Source: an uncultured Pontibacter sp. (GTDB lineage Bacteria; Bacteroidota; Bacteroidia; Cytophagales; Hymenobacteraceae). From it: a stretch of DNA of 64,000 nucleotides. This document shows positions 35,526-44,232 of the stretch, in pieces (position 1 is the stretch's first letter; every line of letters begins with the position of its first letter). Under the pieces are notes generated by a model. It was not told the origin of the DNA, made no database searches, and worked only from the letters and a program-made list of their open reading frames with translations. A program made the translations under genes and the position numbers. The DNA is taken from assembly GCF_947499215.1 (NCBI RefSeq), contig NZ_CANMNI010000003.1, forward strand, positions 744,001-808,000. Reading direction: 5' to 3'.

Positions 35526-35984
35526 ATGGAAAAAATTGGCCTGAAGTATGGCCTGTTCACGGCACTCGGACTTATCGGATATTTTTTGCTCATGAAGATC
35601 ATCGGTCTTGAGCAGATCATAGAGCTTCGCTTTCTCAACGGCGTAATCATGGCGATAGGGGTAACCTTGGCCATAAAAGGCTTTAAGGATAGCAAGAATG
35701 GGCAGATCGGTTATTTTCAAGGGCTTGGCGCAGGTATCATTACCTCTGCGCTTGCCACTGTTATTTTTGCTGTTTTTATGGTTGTTTATATCAAGGCATT
35801 CGACGATAACCTGCTACAGGTATTGGCTGGCGAACAGTTCTTTGGCGATCGTATGACGATCACTCCGGGCATAGTCATTTTTATGGTGCTCATGCTGGAA
35901 GGTATAATATCAGGGTTCATGGTGTCGTTCATCGCCATGCAGTGGTTTAAGCGACGCGATCACAAAGTTCCCGGCAGTCCTTGA
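35526..35984 (+). CDS. DUF4199 domain membrane protein, copy 2
   Basis: A 152-residue four-helix protein clearly related to the preceding gene: KYGLFTALG, KNGQIGYFQGLGAGI and FMVSFIAMQWFKRRDHKVPG align with copy 1. The two are probably co-transcribed and may form a heteromer. Function is unknown. Confidence 0.85.
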   Translation: MEKIGLKYGLFTALGLIGYFLLMKIIGLEQIIELRFLNGVIMAIGVTLAIKGFKDSKNGQIGYFQGLGAGIITSALATVIFAVFMVVYIKAFDDNLLQVLAGEQFFGDRMTITPGIVIFMVLMLEGIISGFMVSFIAMQWFKRRDHKVPGSP

Positions 35985-36015
35985 GTTATCGCGCAATTAG
36001 GAACTCAACATAATT

Positions 36016-36058
36016 AAAAAGAGAGGCGGCCCGAAATTTTCGGGCCGCCTCTCTTTTT
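36016..36058. terminator. Bidirectional terminator after the DUF4199 pair
   Basis: A long perfect stem (AAAAAGAGAGGCGGCCCGA with its complement) and an AT loop, flanked by A- and T-runs, between convergent genes. Confidence 0.92.
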
Positions 36059-36075
36059 AATTTATATGTTTTCGG

Positions 36076-36306
36076 TCAGTTCACCAGATTGTCTGGTCGC
36101 TGTATGATTTGTACAACTACTTCATGTAAGTCTCCTTCTTCATCTTTTAGTTTATAGATCACCATGGGGTTGTCTGCATCGTGAACAGGGGTGATATTGA
36201 TTACTTTGCCAGATGCCAGTTTATCTTCGAGCTGCGGTGCAAGGTCCTGAAAAGCTTTGGCAAAGTTTACTTCGAGAGAACTGGGATTATAATATTTAGT
36301 TTTCAT
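36076..36306 (-). CDS. Small conserved-looking hypothetical protein
   Basis: Starting at ATG 36306 gives 76 residues: MKTKYYNPSSLEVNFAKAF, an amphipathic helix, then strands KVINITPVHDADNP, MVIYKLKDEEGDLHEVVVQIIQRP. It looks like a small soluble alpha+beta protein. The frame extends to 36357, but the extension is not protein-like. The family is not recognised. Confidence 0.65.
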   Translation of the reverse strand: MKTKYYNPSSLEVNFAKAFQDLAPQLEDKLASGKVINITPVHDADNPMVIYKLKDEEGDLHEVVVQIIQRPDNLVN

Positions 36307-36617
36307 TGTTTTTTCACTTTGTATGGAGGGAGCCGCTTTTGCGGAGCCGGGAGCCACTGTTAAAAATACTATTTAAGGGGTGTTTTCCTTGTATACTGTT
36401 CTGAGGTGCCTTAGTTGCGATATAGGATGTTTTGAATGTAAGTTGTTTTTATAGTTTAATACTATTTTAGAATATTTCTATTAATGCTAAATATTCGGTT
36501 TTGTGTATTATAAGAAAAATATAAAAAATATGCTATTAATCGCATAACCAATGTTATATAAATCCGTTCATAAGCCTATAATGCTTAAACCCGCTAATAG
36601 CGGATTATATAAACACC
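36307..36617. other. AT-rich gap with an imperfect inverted repeat
   Basis: No gene seen. TTATATAAATCCG at 36554-36566 and CGGATTATATAA at 36601-36612 form an inverted repeat, with a smaller CCGCT-AAT-AGCGG hairpin at 36591-36603, directly before the secreted protein gene at 36618. This may be an operator or leader RNA fold. Confidence 0.45.
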
Positions 36618-37019
36618 ATGAAACGATTTTTACCCTTATTAATAATACTTGGCTTGGCTGCCGAAATGGCGCAGGCGCAGCGGTTGAGAGAGGCGGATGA
36701 CCAACTTGACAAGATGGTACTGGCCTTGGAGTTGAGCGGGCCTCAGATGGCGATTTTGGAAATGAAGCGTGAACTGAAGCTGAACGAGGAGCAGCTTATG
36801 CAAGTAGAGCTCTTGAACGAAGAACGATTCCAGCGCATGACGGAAGCCCAAATGGCGACGGAAGATCCGCTGCAGTTGCAGCGATCCTACAGAGAAATAC
36901 AGGTGGAGCTCGACAAAGTGATGGCAGGCATTCTGAATGAAGGCCAGCTGAAACACTATTTAGAGTTGGAAGGCCGGCAGCATGTGAATTTGCTAACAGG
37001 AAAAGAAGATGATGAATAG
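36618..37019 (+). CDS. Secreted helical protein, Spy/CpxP-like in outline
   Basis: A 133-residue protein with a signal peptide (MKRFLPLLIILGLAAEMAQA, cleavage after AQA) and a mature part that is almost wholly helical and Glu/Gln/Leu/Met-rich (LKLNEEQLMQVELLNEERFQ, LNEGQLKHYLELEGRQ). The LNEEQ..V repeated-helix pattern recalls periplasmic Spy/CpxP-type chaperones or LTXXQ proteins, but the identification is only by character. A terminator lies just downstream. Confidence 0.65.
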   Translation: MKRFLPLLIILGLAAEMAQAQRLREADDQLDKMVLALELSGPQMAILEMKRELKLNEEQLMQVELLNEERFQRMTEAQMATEDPLQLQRSYREIQVELDKVMAGILNEGQLKHYLELEGRQHVNLLTGKEDDE

Positions 37020-37043
37020 AAAAACACGTAACGATATGAACAG

Positions 37044-37071
37044 CAATAGCCCGGTTTACGCCGGGCTATTG
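37044..37071. terminator. Bidirectional terminator
   Basis: Stem CAATAGCCCGG / CCGGGCTATTG with a TTTACG loop between convergent genes, followed by a T-rich run. Confidence 0.85.
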
Positions 37072-37095
37072 TTGTTTTAGGCGGGTTGCTCTAGG

Positions 37096-37473
37096 TTAGA
37101 TAGGGCGAAGGTAGGTGATCTCACTGACCTTGCTCAGGGCGTTGAACCGCACTTCAGCCCGATTTGCTTCTGATAGTTTATTCCGTTCGCTGCAGTGTGC
37201 CCCGGGCTCTAGATAATAGATGAAAACCCGCTGGCCACGGCGCATTAACTGTTCCGCATCCGGCTTACCCAAGATATCTTTAATATCCGCTTCAGGACGT
37301 CCGTAGAGGTCACGTCTTACACCTTCAAAATCAGCTATCATTTGGCTCCGCTGGTTTTGGCAACCCTTCTTGTCTTGTTTCCATTTGGTGCTGTCAAATC
37401 CATCCAGACGGGTTGGCTCAGAACAGGCTAGGAACAGGGGCAGTAAGAGGCCAAGCAAAAAATACTTTTTCAT
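37096..37473 (-). CDS. Small lipoprotein, BamE/SmpA-like in outline
   Basis: ATG at 37473 gives 125 residues with a lipoprotein signal (MKKYFLLGLLLPLFLAC, lipobox LFLAC). The mature domain has helix-strand order with DIKDILGKPDAEQLMRRG, VFIYYLEPGAHC and VRFNALSKVSEITYL, resembling the SmpA/BamE fold in which a helix ending LG.P is followed by strands. Role in outer-membrane assembly is speculative. The frame upstream to 37521 lacks a signal. Confidence 0.65.
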   Translation of the reverse strand: MKKYFLLGLLLPLFLACSEPTRLDGFDSTKWKQDKKGCQNQRSQMIADFEGVRRDLYGRPEADIKDILGKPDAEQLMRRGQRVFIYYLEPGAHCSERNKLSEANRAEVRFNALSKVSEITYLRPI

Positions 37474-37743
37474 ATCGCAATTTCTTACTTCAAAATTGCA
37501 GCATCCGGCCTTTGCATACAAGCATTTCTTTTACTTTAATAGGAAGGCGGGTGGGGCCTTGCGAAATTTTATTGGCTTTGAGTGCACTAAGTGGCAGGGG
37601 CATATGCGTTTAACTTTAAAAGGTGGCGGCAGATGGCTGCATGAAAACAAACCTATTGGACTAAAACCGGGTGGTGGGAACGATTTTTGTGTTTTTCCCT
37701 GTTAGTACAGTACTTGCGTAAAACAGTTAAGAATAATGACCCT

Positions 37744-38559
37744 ATGATAAGAGCCATAATTACCTCTTTTGCCCTTAGTCTTATGCTTATTGCCACTCCT
37801 GGCGGGGCCCACAACGATGTTTCTGATCCAAAAATGCTTTCTTCTGAAGCGACGCTCACAGCCGGTTCACTGGCTAGACTGTCGTTTGCTGAGAAAAAAC
37901 TCGCCTATGAGCAGCACATGCAGGGAGTTTACGAGAAAGTAGGGCTGAAGAAAGCGGGCTTATCCTACGAGGTTTTTGAGCGCGCATATACCGGTTATCA
38001 GAATTTCAGACAGCAAGGCTTGGCCGCCGCTGACAAGCAGATCATGACGGTGGTAGACTTCACGAAGCCAAGTAACTTGAAGCGGATGTGGATCATAGAT
38101 CTAGACACGAATGAAATCCTGCACAACACGCTTGTAGCGCATGGCCGCAATACAGGTAATGTACGCGCTGAAAAATTCTCCAACGAGCCGAACTCCAACA
38201 TGAGCAGCATGGGCTTTTATATAACTGACAAGACCTATTACGGCAAGCACGGCCTATCGCTTCGCCTCTCAGGTATGGACGAGGCTTATAACTCCAAAGC
38301 CATGGAGCGTGCCATTGTGTTGCACGGCGCCGACTATGTGAGCGAAGACTTTGTAAAGCAGTACGGCCGATTGGGCCGCAGCCTCGGATGCCCTTCCGTG
38401 CCGCGTGCCATCTCGGGTGATGTGATCGAGCTTATAAAGGATAACACAGTGCTCTACATTCACTCGGCTGACAAGCAGTACAACTCTACCTATCTGGACA
38501 TGGAGGGTGCTGTAGAAGGCTTCGCGCTAGCCGCTGACCTTATGCAGAGCAATGCCTGA
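37744..38559 (+). CDS. Murein L,D-transpeptidase catalytic domain family protein
   Basis: ATG at 37744 gives 271 residues with a signal peptide. The catalytic region reads MWIIDLDTNEILHNTLVAHG, then LSLRLSGMD, IVLHGADYV and GRSLGCPSVP, the His and SxGC nucleophile pattern of the YkuD_2-type family. Such enzymes are exported and act on peptidoglycan peptides, though many are uncharacterised. The upstream frame to 37687 is not used because it lacks a signal. A terminator follows. Confidence 0.88.
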   Translation: MIRAIITSFALSLMLIATPGGAHNDVSDPKMLSSEATLTAGSLARLSFAEKKLAYEQHMQGVYEKVGLKKAGLSYEVFERAYTGYQNFRQQGLAAADKQIMTVVDFTKPSNLKRMWIIDLDTNEILHNTLVAHGRNTGNVRAEKFSNEPNSNMSSMGFYITDKTYYGKHGLSLRLSGMDEAYNSKAMERAIVLHGADYVSEDFVKQYGRLGRSLGCPSVPRAISGDVIELIKDNTVLYIHSADKQYNSTYLDMEGAVEGFALAADLMQSNA

Positions 38560-38591
38560 ATGAAATAACCTCAAAGCAGGTTTCCATATAA

Positions 38592-38627
38592 AAAAACGCC
38601 ACGCCGATTTCTCAGCGTGGCGTTTTT
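38592..38627. terminator. Bidirectional terminator
   Basis: A 13-base perfect stem AAAAACGCCACGC / GCGTGGCGTTTTT with a 10-base loop between convergent genes. Confidence 0.92.
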
Positions 38628-38647
38628 CGTTTTTATCAACTAGGTTT

Positions 38648-38845
38648 CTATGTCTGGTCCTTGGTTGTTTTAACAAGGTTGATGCCTGCAAAGAAAAAAA
38701 TGAGACCGACTACAAAAGGAACTACCGCTGTATACTGGCCGATAGCCGCGCCGTCGCCTCCCATTACAAATGCATATGCACCCCAGATGATGCCCACTAT
38801 ACCTAGAATGGTAAGTATGGCACCGAATGTTCGTTTCATATTCAT
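38648..38845 (-). CDS. Small two-helix membrane protein
   Basis: Starting at ATG 38845 gives 65 residues: MNMKRTFGAILTILGIVGI, a first helix, a GGDGAAIGQYT loop, a second helix VVPFVVGLIFFFAGI and a charged tail KTTKDQT. A second ATG at 38839 is equally possible. It resembles short membrane proteins common in this group, without a function. Confidence 0.7.
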   Translation of the reverse strand: MNMKRTFGAILTILGIVGIIWGAYAFVMGGDGAAIGQYTAVVPFVVGLIFFFAGINLVKTTKDQT

Positions 38846-39115
38846 AGTTCTAAATTTAAAATGAAGCCGCTTTTGCAGCAATTTTAATGTATTACGAAAT
38901 TCATATAAAATAGGGTGACTATTTTTAAAACTTATGCGCTACTCACTTGTTATGCAGTTTTCATAATTTCCTATCCTTTCACGTATACTTTTTACTGTCG
39001 TAAAAGTATATGAGGTTGCAGCATATACTGTCCAATTATAGCGTGTTCGTCAAGTTGGTCGTAAAGAGGGCAGGGGCCGTTGCAACTTGCTTAAAGCTTA
39101 CAAAAGTTTGAATAC

Positions 39116-39925
39116 ATGAGAGCAATTATGAAGTTCATCGTCGCTATACTTATTGCGGCGGTATCGCTGGTCACCTACTGGTGCAACAGGCAGGAGAACG
39201 AATTCACGGGAGAGGTGCAGCACGTTGATATGACAGTAGAGCAGGAGATAGCCCTTGGGCTGCAGGCCGCTCCCGAAATGGCCTCACAGTATGGCGGCCT
39301 TCACCCTGACGAACAGGCGGCTGCCAAAGTGAAGGAAGTAGGGCAGCGCATTGTCAGCAATACCCGCGTGCGCGAAACGCCTTATAAGTTTGATTTTCAC
39401 TTACTAGCCGACGAGAACACAGTAAATGCCTTTGCCTTGCCGGGCGGTCAGATTTTCATCACCGCGGGGCTGTTGCGCAAGCTCAGCACCGAAGGCCAAT
39501 TGGCTGGCATACTCGGTCATGAGATAGGGCACGTGGTAGGGAGACACTCTGCGCAGCAGTTGGCTAAGGCCAAGCTCACGCAAGGGCTTACCGGGGCCGC
39601 AGCCATCGCCACATATGATCCTGATAACCCTGCCACGCAGACCGGGGCTATCGCCGCTGCCATGATTGGCAAACTGGTGAACATGCGCTACGGCCGTGAT
39701 GATGAGCTGGAGTCTGATAAACTGGCGGTTCGGCTGATGGGGGACTCAGGGTATGACCCGCGGGCCATGATTGAGGTGATGCGAATACTCGAAGAAGCCA
39801 GCGGAGGCGCCCGAGGACCTGAATTCACTCAGACACACCCTGACCCGGGTAATCGCGTGGCTGAAATTGAGCGCGCCATACAGCAAGAATTCCCAAATGG
39901 GCTGCCCTCAGGTTTATTACAGTAA
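39116..39925 (+). CDS. M48 family metallopeptidase, copy 1
   Basis: A 269-residue exported zinc peptidase. The N-terminal signal (MRAIMKFIVAILIAAVSLV) is followed by Cys23, so it may be a lipoprotein. The active site is GHEIGHVVGRHS near residues 134-145, and the third zinc ligand is likely Glu in DDELESDKLAVRL near 200. FALPGGQIFITAGLL precedes it. These are features of the BepA/YfgC-like M48 group, which handle misassembled outer-membrane proteins. A paralogue lies at 45439-46272. Confidence 0.9.
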   Translation: MRAIMKFIVAILIAAVSLVTYWCNRQENEFTGEVQHVDMTVEQEIALGLQAAPEMASQYGGLHPDEQAAAKVKEVGQRIVSNTRVRETPYKFDFHLLADENTVNAFALPGGQIFITAGLLRKLSTEGQLAGILGHEIGHVVGRHSAQQLAKAKLTQGLTGAAAIATYDPDNPATQTGAIAAAMIGKLVNMRYGRDDELESDKLAVRLMGDSGYDPRAMIEVMRILEEASGGARGPEFTQTHPDPGNRVAEIERAIQQEFPNGLPSGLLQ

Positions 39926-39954
39926 AAGTTTACAAATGACACCACGACATTCGG

Positions 39955-40866
39955 ATGCAAGAAGAGAAAAAGATCAAGAACCTGTTGTTTGTCATTAACC
40001 CGATTGCGGGCGACATAGACAAAGAGGAGCTGGAAGAGGAAATTAAGGCGACCTGTGCCGAGCATCAGTTGAATTGCAGTCTATACCGCACAACAGGCGA
40101 ACGCGACGAGAAGCACATAAAGGAGCATATAGAGCAGCAAAACTTTGATGCCGTTTTCGCCGTGGGAGGCGATGGTACGGTTAGTCAGGTGGGTGCCCTG
40201 CTCATCGGCTCCAAAACACCATTGGGCATTATTCCGCTTGGCTCCGGCAACGGTCTTTCCAAAGATCTGAACATCCCGCAGGACACTGAGGAGGCCCTAC
40301 AACTTATCCATTCCCATGTCATCCGCAACATCGACACCATAGACCTCAACGGGCAGCCGTCTATACATTTAAGTGACCTTGGGTTTAACGCCTTGGTGGT
40401 GCAGCGCTTCTGTGAGGGAGACAGAAGGGGGCCGGGGGCCTATGCGTGGATTGCGCTGCAGGAGTACCTGAACTACGTACCCAAATTCTACCGCATCGAG
40501 ACAGACACGGAGAACTTTGAAGGGGAGGCTTTTATGGTGACCATTGCCAATGCGAATGCCTTTGGTAGCAACGCGGCCATAAACCCAAACGGTGTGCTCA
40601 ACGATGGTCGTTTTGAGATTTGCCTGATAGAGCCTTTCCCCAAAGCAGCCGGTCCCGGTATTTTGCTACGCATGTATACCGATAACATCGACAGTTCCAT
40701 CTATACCCGACGCATCAGTTGCAAGCGGGCCACCATTTATAACATAGACCATGAAGTGATGCACGTGGATGGCGAGCCGGTTAAGACAGCGGATGAGATT
40801 AAGGTGAACATGCATCCCAAAAGTCTAAAGGTCATTTTGCCGGTGCCAGACGAAGAACTGGGCTAA
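39955..40866 (+). CDS. Diacylglycerol kinase-family lipid kinase
   Basis: A 303-residue cytoplasmic kinase with NPIAGD near residue 15, the nucleotide loop VGGDGTVSQVG near 66-76, LGIIPLGSGNGLSKDL near 90, and a C-terminal beta domain with ANANAFGSNAAINPNG and HVDGEP. This is the DagK/YegS family that phosphorylates lipids or sphingoid bases. Cytophagales make sphingolipids, so a sphingoid substrate is conceivable but not shown. It ends seven bases before the convergent phosphoesterase gene with no terminator. Confidence 0.9.
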   Translation: MQEEKKIKNLLFVINPIAGDIDKEELEEEIKATCAEHQLNCSLYRTTGERDEKHIKEHIEQQNFDAVFAVGGDGTVSQVGALLIGSKTPLGIIPLGSGNGLSKDLNIPQDTEEALQLIHSHVIRNIDTIDLNGQPSIHLSDLGFNALVVQRFCEGDRRGPGAYAWIALQEYLNYVPKFYRIETDTENFEGEAFMVTIANANAFGSNAAINPNGVLNDGRFEICLIEPFPKAAGPGILLRMYTDNIDSSIYTRRISCKRATIYNIDHEVMHVDGEPVKTADEIKVNMHPKSLKVILPVPDEELG

Positions 40867-40873
40867 TTCAATA

Positions 40874-42094
40874 CTATACCTGTTCAACCGGTTGCAGAAC
40901 GGGATGGAGTTCTTTGCGGAATACCACCGCGCCTAGTATGGATGAAGTGTCGTCCTCATTCACGGTAAGTGCCTCTACCCAAAGCTCGCCATTGCTATAG
41001 TAGTTCAGCACAAAGAAGCCTCTGTGCTCCAAAGAAAAAGTGGCTTTTCCTCCCTTTTTCACAAAAGAGGTCTTGCTTCCCGATCCGCTGACGATATAGT
41101 GGTTCTGGCGGACCTCAAAATGCTGCAGGTTATGGTCATGCCCGGCCACATACACAATGTTGCTGTACTGGTGGAATATGCGGAGCAGGCGCTTGCGCAT
41201 TTTGCGGTAGGTGCGGTGCGACATGTCCTCATAGGCCCCAAACAGTTTGCGGTAAAAAGGGTAGAGTGAGCCGAAGATAGGCAAGGGTATATAAATGCGC
41301 TTATGAGCCGCAGTGAGCGGAAAGATGTGCTGTTTCATAGTAAATTTGCCTCCATGCAGGGCATTGCTGTAGAGGGGGTGATGCGCCGCGATAACGATCC
41401 GCTGATGCCGGTTTCGGCGCAAAAGCTTGTTTAACCTCAGAAAGAAGTCCTCGATATCATCATAAGGACAGCCCTGCTGACGCCCCATCGGTTTTTCGCC
41501 CCGCTGTACCCACCACTGCGTGTTGATGATGATCAGCAGCAAGCCGTCGGCCAGTTGTATGGCATCCGGTCCCGGACAGCCGTTGCGGGGCAGATAGCTC
41601 TGTTCGTCCTGTAGCGTTTCCACCACATGTTGTTCCTGTCGGAGCACGTATTCCAGTCCTCTTTTGCGTCCTTTGTTCCAGTCGTGGTTTCCGCTCAGGA
41701 ATATCTTGCGACCAGAAAATGGGCCTACTATACTGAGCAGGTAATCCAGCCGCTCTTTGGCTGCGGCGTAGTGACGATGCGTTTCGGCTGGCAAGCCGAC
41801 CGGGTACAGGTTATCACCCAGAAAGAGCACGCTTCCTTGTGCGCCTGCGTTTTGTTCCCACTCCTGCAGCATACGCAGCACCGGATCGGAGCCATCTGTC
41901 TGCACGTAGCCCACATCACCCAAAAAGGCAATGCTGTGCACGAGCTTGGCATCCGGACTTGGCTGGAACTTTCTCCAACCCACGTCCGATAGCTTGTAAA
42001 ATGGCTTGTCACGGTACTTGCGCTCTTGCCAATAACTGAAGAGCAGAAATACGATAAACAAAACCGTCGGTATAATGAGGAAATAAAACAGCAT
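40874..42094 (-). CDS. Membrane-anchored metallophosphoesterase
   Basis: A 406-residue protein with an N-terminal transmembrane helix (MLFYFLIIPTVLFIVFLLFSYW). Calcineurin-like motifs follow: FLGDVGYVQTDG, LFLGDNLYPVG, LSGNHDWNKG, IAAHHPLYSNALHGG and VAGHDHNLQHF, giving the Asp/His/Asn metal ligands. The usual D-x-H motif is replaced by GDVGY, a variant seen in tartrate-resistant phosphatase-like enzymes. Substrate is unknown. It lies ten bases after the LON-domain gene, so they may be co-transcribed. Confidence 0.85.
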   Translation of the reverse strand: MLFYFLIIPTVLFIVFLLFSYWQERKYRDKPFYKLSDVGWRKFQPSPDAKLVHSIAFLGDVGYVQTDGSDPVLRMLQEWEQNAGAQGSVLFLGDNLYPVGLPAETHRHYAAAKERLDYLLSIVGPFSGRKIFLSGNHDWNKGRKRGLEYVLRQEQHVVETLQDEQSYLPRNGCPGPDAIQLADGLLLIIINTQWWVQRGEKPMGRQQGCPYDDIEDFFLRLNKLLRRNRHQRIVIAAHHPLYSNALHGGKFTMKQHIFPLTAAHKRIYIPLPIFGSLYPFYRKLFGAYEDMSHRTYRKMRKRLLRIFHQYSNIVYVAGHDHNLQHFEVRQNHYIVSGSGSKTSFVKKGGKATFSLEHRGFFVLNYYSNGELWVEALTVNEDDTSSILGAVVFRKELHPVLQPVEQV

Positions 42095-42103
42095 GCGTGC
42101 GGA

Positions 42104-42739
42104 TCAGAAATTAGGGGGTGTGAGGTTCTTAAAGTGACCGTTGAGCTTTACGCGCTCTTTCAGCCGCTCAGTTTCAGCAACGATTGGCAGCACCTGATTT
42201 AAATGCTGCAGGATCATCTCTTGTCGCAGCGCTTCGCTGTTGCATTGCAGCAAGGTATATTCCTGCTCTGTGTTGAGCCCCAAATGGTGGGCGATGTCGT
42301 AAGATTTAAAGTCCTCCGGCAGGTCCAGAAAGATGTTGCTGATGCCAAGGGACGTGTACAATTCCTGCAGCTTTTCCTGAATCTGCACCCGCGTCACAAT
42401 GTCCTCGTCCGCTATATCCTCTACCTCCTCCACTTTGCCACCGGCATACAGTTTACCCGGAGCCGTTCTATCAAACTCAATTATCTTGAAGATGCCCATG
42501 CCTTGTGTGCAGATATCCATTTCACCGGTTTCATACTTTTTCTCAACATTCAAGAGTTTTATCTCAGTGCCATACAACCCTACGCCGTTGTTGATGTAAG
42601 TAGGTATGCCAAAAGTGCTGTCACTTTCCACGCAATCGTTGATGAGCTGCTTGTAGCGCGGCTCAAAGATGTGCAGGTTCAGTTTCTCCCCCGGAAACAC
42701 CACAACATTCAAGGGAAATAGTGGCATGTATTTTTGCAT
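42104..42739 (-). CDS. LON substrate-binding domain protein
   Basis: A 211-residue stand-alone LON N-terminal domain: MPLFPLNVVVFPGEKLNLHIFEPRYKQLI is diagnostic, followed by IPTYINNGVGLYGTEIKL and a helical C-terminal part. There is no AAA or protease domain. Family members are widespread in bacteria but uncharacterised. Start at ATG 42739; a second ATG at 42727 would also fit. Confidence 0.88.
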   Translation of the reverse strand: MQKYMPLFPLNVVVFPGEKLNLHIFEPRYKQLINDCVESDSTFGIPTYINNGVGLYGTEIKLLNVEKKYETGEMDICTQGMGIFKIIEFDRTAPGKLYAGGKVEEVEDIADEDIVTRVQIQEKLQELYTSLGISNIFLDLPEDFKSYDIAHHLGLNTEQEYTLLQCNSEALRQEMILQHLNQVLPIVAETERLKERVKLNGHFKNLTPPNF

Positions 42740-42841
42740 ATTCTTCTTTTTTAGGGATAACAGGCAAGTGACGGTTTTGTATATGAAGTACGGGTATGTT
42801 TATTCCCTTGTTAGGTATGGCAACATTGGCTGACGCGGTTA

Positions 42842-42872
42842 CTTGAATTATACGCCAAAACACGTAGCTTTG
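42842..42872 (+). promoter_or_regulatory. Promoter for mtgA
   Basis: CTTG (42842-42845), 19-base spacer, TAGCTTTG (42865-42872) fits the Bacteroidota promoter well. It places the transcription start near 42879 and so supports ATG 42897 over the upstream TTG 42843. Confidence 0.65.
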
Positions 42873-42896
42873 CGCACTTGTTTTCAACCTCTCGAG

Positions 42897-43634
42897 ATGA
42901 AAAAGAAACAGCTGGGCTTTCGTGAGATTCGGCTTATTACGATGAAGCTCCTGTTAAGCCTTGTGCTGCTGAGCATACTGTGGGTTTTGGTGTACCGCTG
43001 GGTAGCCCCGCCGGTGACACTGCATATGGTGCAGCGCCGCGCCGAAGCAGCAGCTGCCGGAAAAGCGGAGCCTGCCATCAGCTATAAATTTGTATCCTTG
43101 GAGGAGATGTCAGACCAATTGCCATTGGCCGTTGTGGCCTCAGAGGATCAACTTTTTCTGGAACACAGTGGGTTTGATTTCAATGCCATAGCCGATGCTT
43201 TTAAGCGTAATCAGAAAGGCACTAACATTCGGGGAGGCAGCACCATCAGTCAGCAGGTGGCCAAAAACGTATTTCTGTGGCATGGGCGCAGTTATTTGCG
43301 CAAAGCAGTGGAGGCTTATTTTACTTTTCTGATTGAAGTGCTCTGGGGTAAGCAGCGGATCATGGAGGTATACCTGAACATAGCCGAGATGGGGGATGGG
43401 GTGTTTGGCGTGGAAGCGGCTTCGCAGCAGTACTATAAAAAGTCGGCTTCTCATGTCGGCCGACAGCAGGCGGCGCGGCTGGCGGCAGTGCTCCCCAATC
43501 CGATTCGCTATTCCGCCGGAAGGCCTTCGCCTTATGTGCTGAGCCGCCAAGTGCGCATAGCCCGCGCCATGGGCCGACTGGGTGGTACTACTTACATCAA
43601 AACCATTCTTCCCGAGAAAGATGAAGAGAAATAA
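42897..43634 (+). CDS. mtgA: Monofunctional peptidoglycan glycosyltransferase
   Basis: Polymerises lipid II into glycan strands at the inner membrane. After a transmembrane helix (about residues 16-36) the GT51 motifs are complete: ASEDQLFLEHSGFD (catalytic Glu), RGGSTISQQVAKNVFLW, KQRIMEVYLNIAEMG and FGVEAASQQYY. The 245-residue length fits monofunctional enzymes without a transpeptidase. The next gene overlaps its end by 14 bases. Confidence 0.93.
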   Translation: MKKKQLGFREIRLITMKLLLSLVLLSILWVLVYRWVAPPVTLHMVQRRAEAAAAGKAEPAISYKFVSLEEMSDQLPLAVVASEDQLFLEHSGFDFNAIADAFKRNQKGTNIRGGSTISQQVAKNVFLWHGRSYLRKAVEAYFTFLIEVLWGKQRIMEVYLNIAEMGDGVFGVEAASQQYYKKSASHVGRQQAARLAAVLPNPIRYSAGRPSPYVLSRQVRIARAMGRLGGTTYIKTILPEKDEEK

Positions 43635-44115
43635 GTTATTACCGGCATTGGCCGTAGGTATAGGTCTGTTACTTACTGGTTGCCAGCAGAATGAAGAAAA
43701 GCAGATAATTCTAGCTACAAATCAGCCTGCCCAACAGGACACTGCTGCAGCTGAAACCGCCGTACGCGAGATGCTGGCAGCGCAATCGGCCTGCTGGAGC
43801 CAAGGTGACCTCGACTGCTTTATGCAGGACTACTGGAAATCAGACTCCTTGCTGTTTGTGGGAAAAAACGGCCTGACCTATGGCTGGCAGCAGACCCTCG
43901 ACAACTACCGCAAGAGCTACCCGGATCCGGCGGCTATGGGTAAACTGACGTTTGAGTTGAAAGAAATGCGCCACCTCGCCACTGATCATATGCTCGTGGT
44001 CGGCAAATGGCACCTACAGCGCGAAGCGGATCTGGGCGATTTGCAGGGACATTTCTCCATCATCATCAAGCACTTCCCCGAGGGCTGGAAGATTGTAGCA
44101 GACCACTCAAGCTGA
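43621..44115 (+). CDS. DUF4440/SnoaL-like lipoprotein
   Basis: ATG at 43621 gives 164 residues with lipobox LLLTGC. The mature part has the NTF2-like order: helix ETAVREMLAAQSACWSQGDLDCFMQDYW, then strands SLLFVGKNGLTYGW, YRKSYPDP, LTFELKEMRHL, MLVVGKWHL and HFPEGWKIVADHSS. Such proteins bind or process small ligands; no role is known here. It overlaps mtgA and ends at a terminator. Confidence 0.85.
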   Translation: MKRNKLLPALAVGIGLLLTGCQQNEEKQIILATNQPAQQDTAAAETAVREMLAAQSACWSQGDLDCFMQDYWKSDSLLFVGKNGLTYGWQQTLDNYRKSYPDPAAMGKLTFELKEMRHLATDHMLVVGKWHLQREADLGDLQGHFSIIIKHFPEGWKIVADHSS

Positions 44116-44150
44116 TTTACAGGTAATAATTAAAAGTAATATTTTAGAAC

Positions 44151-44204
44151 AAACACGATGGGGGCAGGTATAAGCGAATAAGCTGACCTGCCCCCATCGT
44201 GTTT
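44151..44204. terminator. Bidirectional terminator
   Basis: An 19-base perfect stem (AAACACGATGGGGGCAGGT with its complement) and 16-base loop separate convergent genes. Confidence 0.88.
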
Positions 44205-44232
44205 CATGTTTCTTGAAATCAATTCTTAATTC

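Noticed and set aside
38984..39010. Imperfect inverted repeat TATACTTTTTA / TAAAAGTATA upstream of M48 copy 1 as an operator
   Set aside because: The arms differ by one base and are low-complexity AT sequence; too weak to claim as a site.
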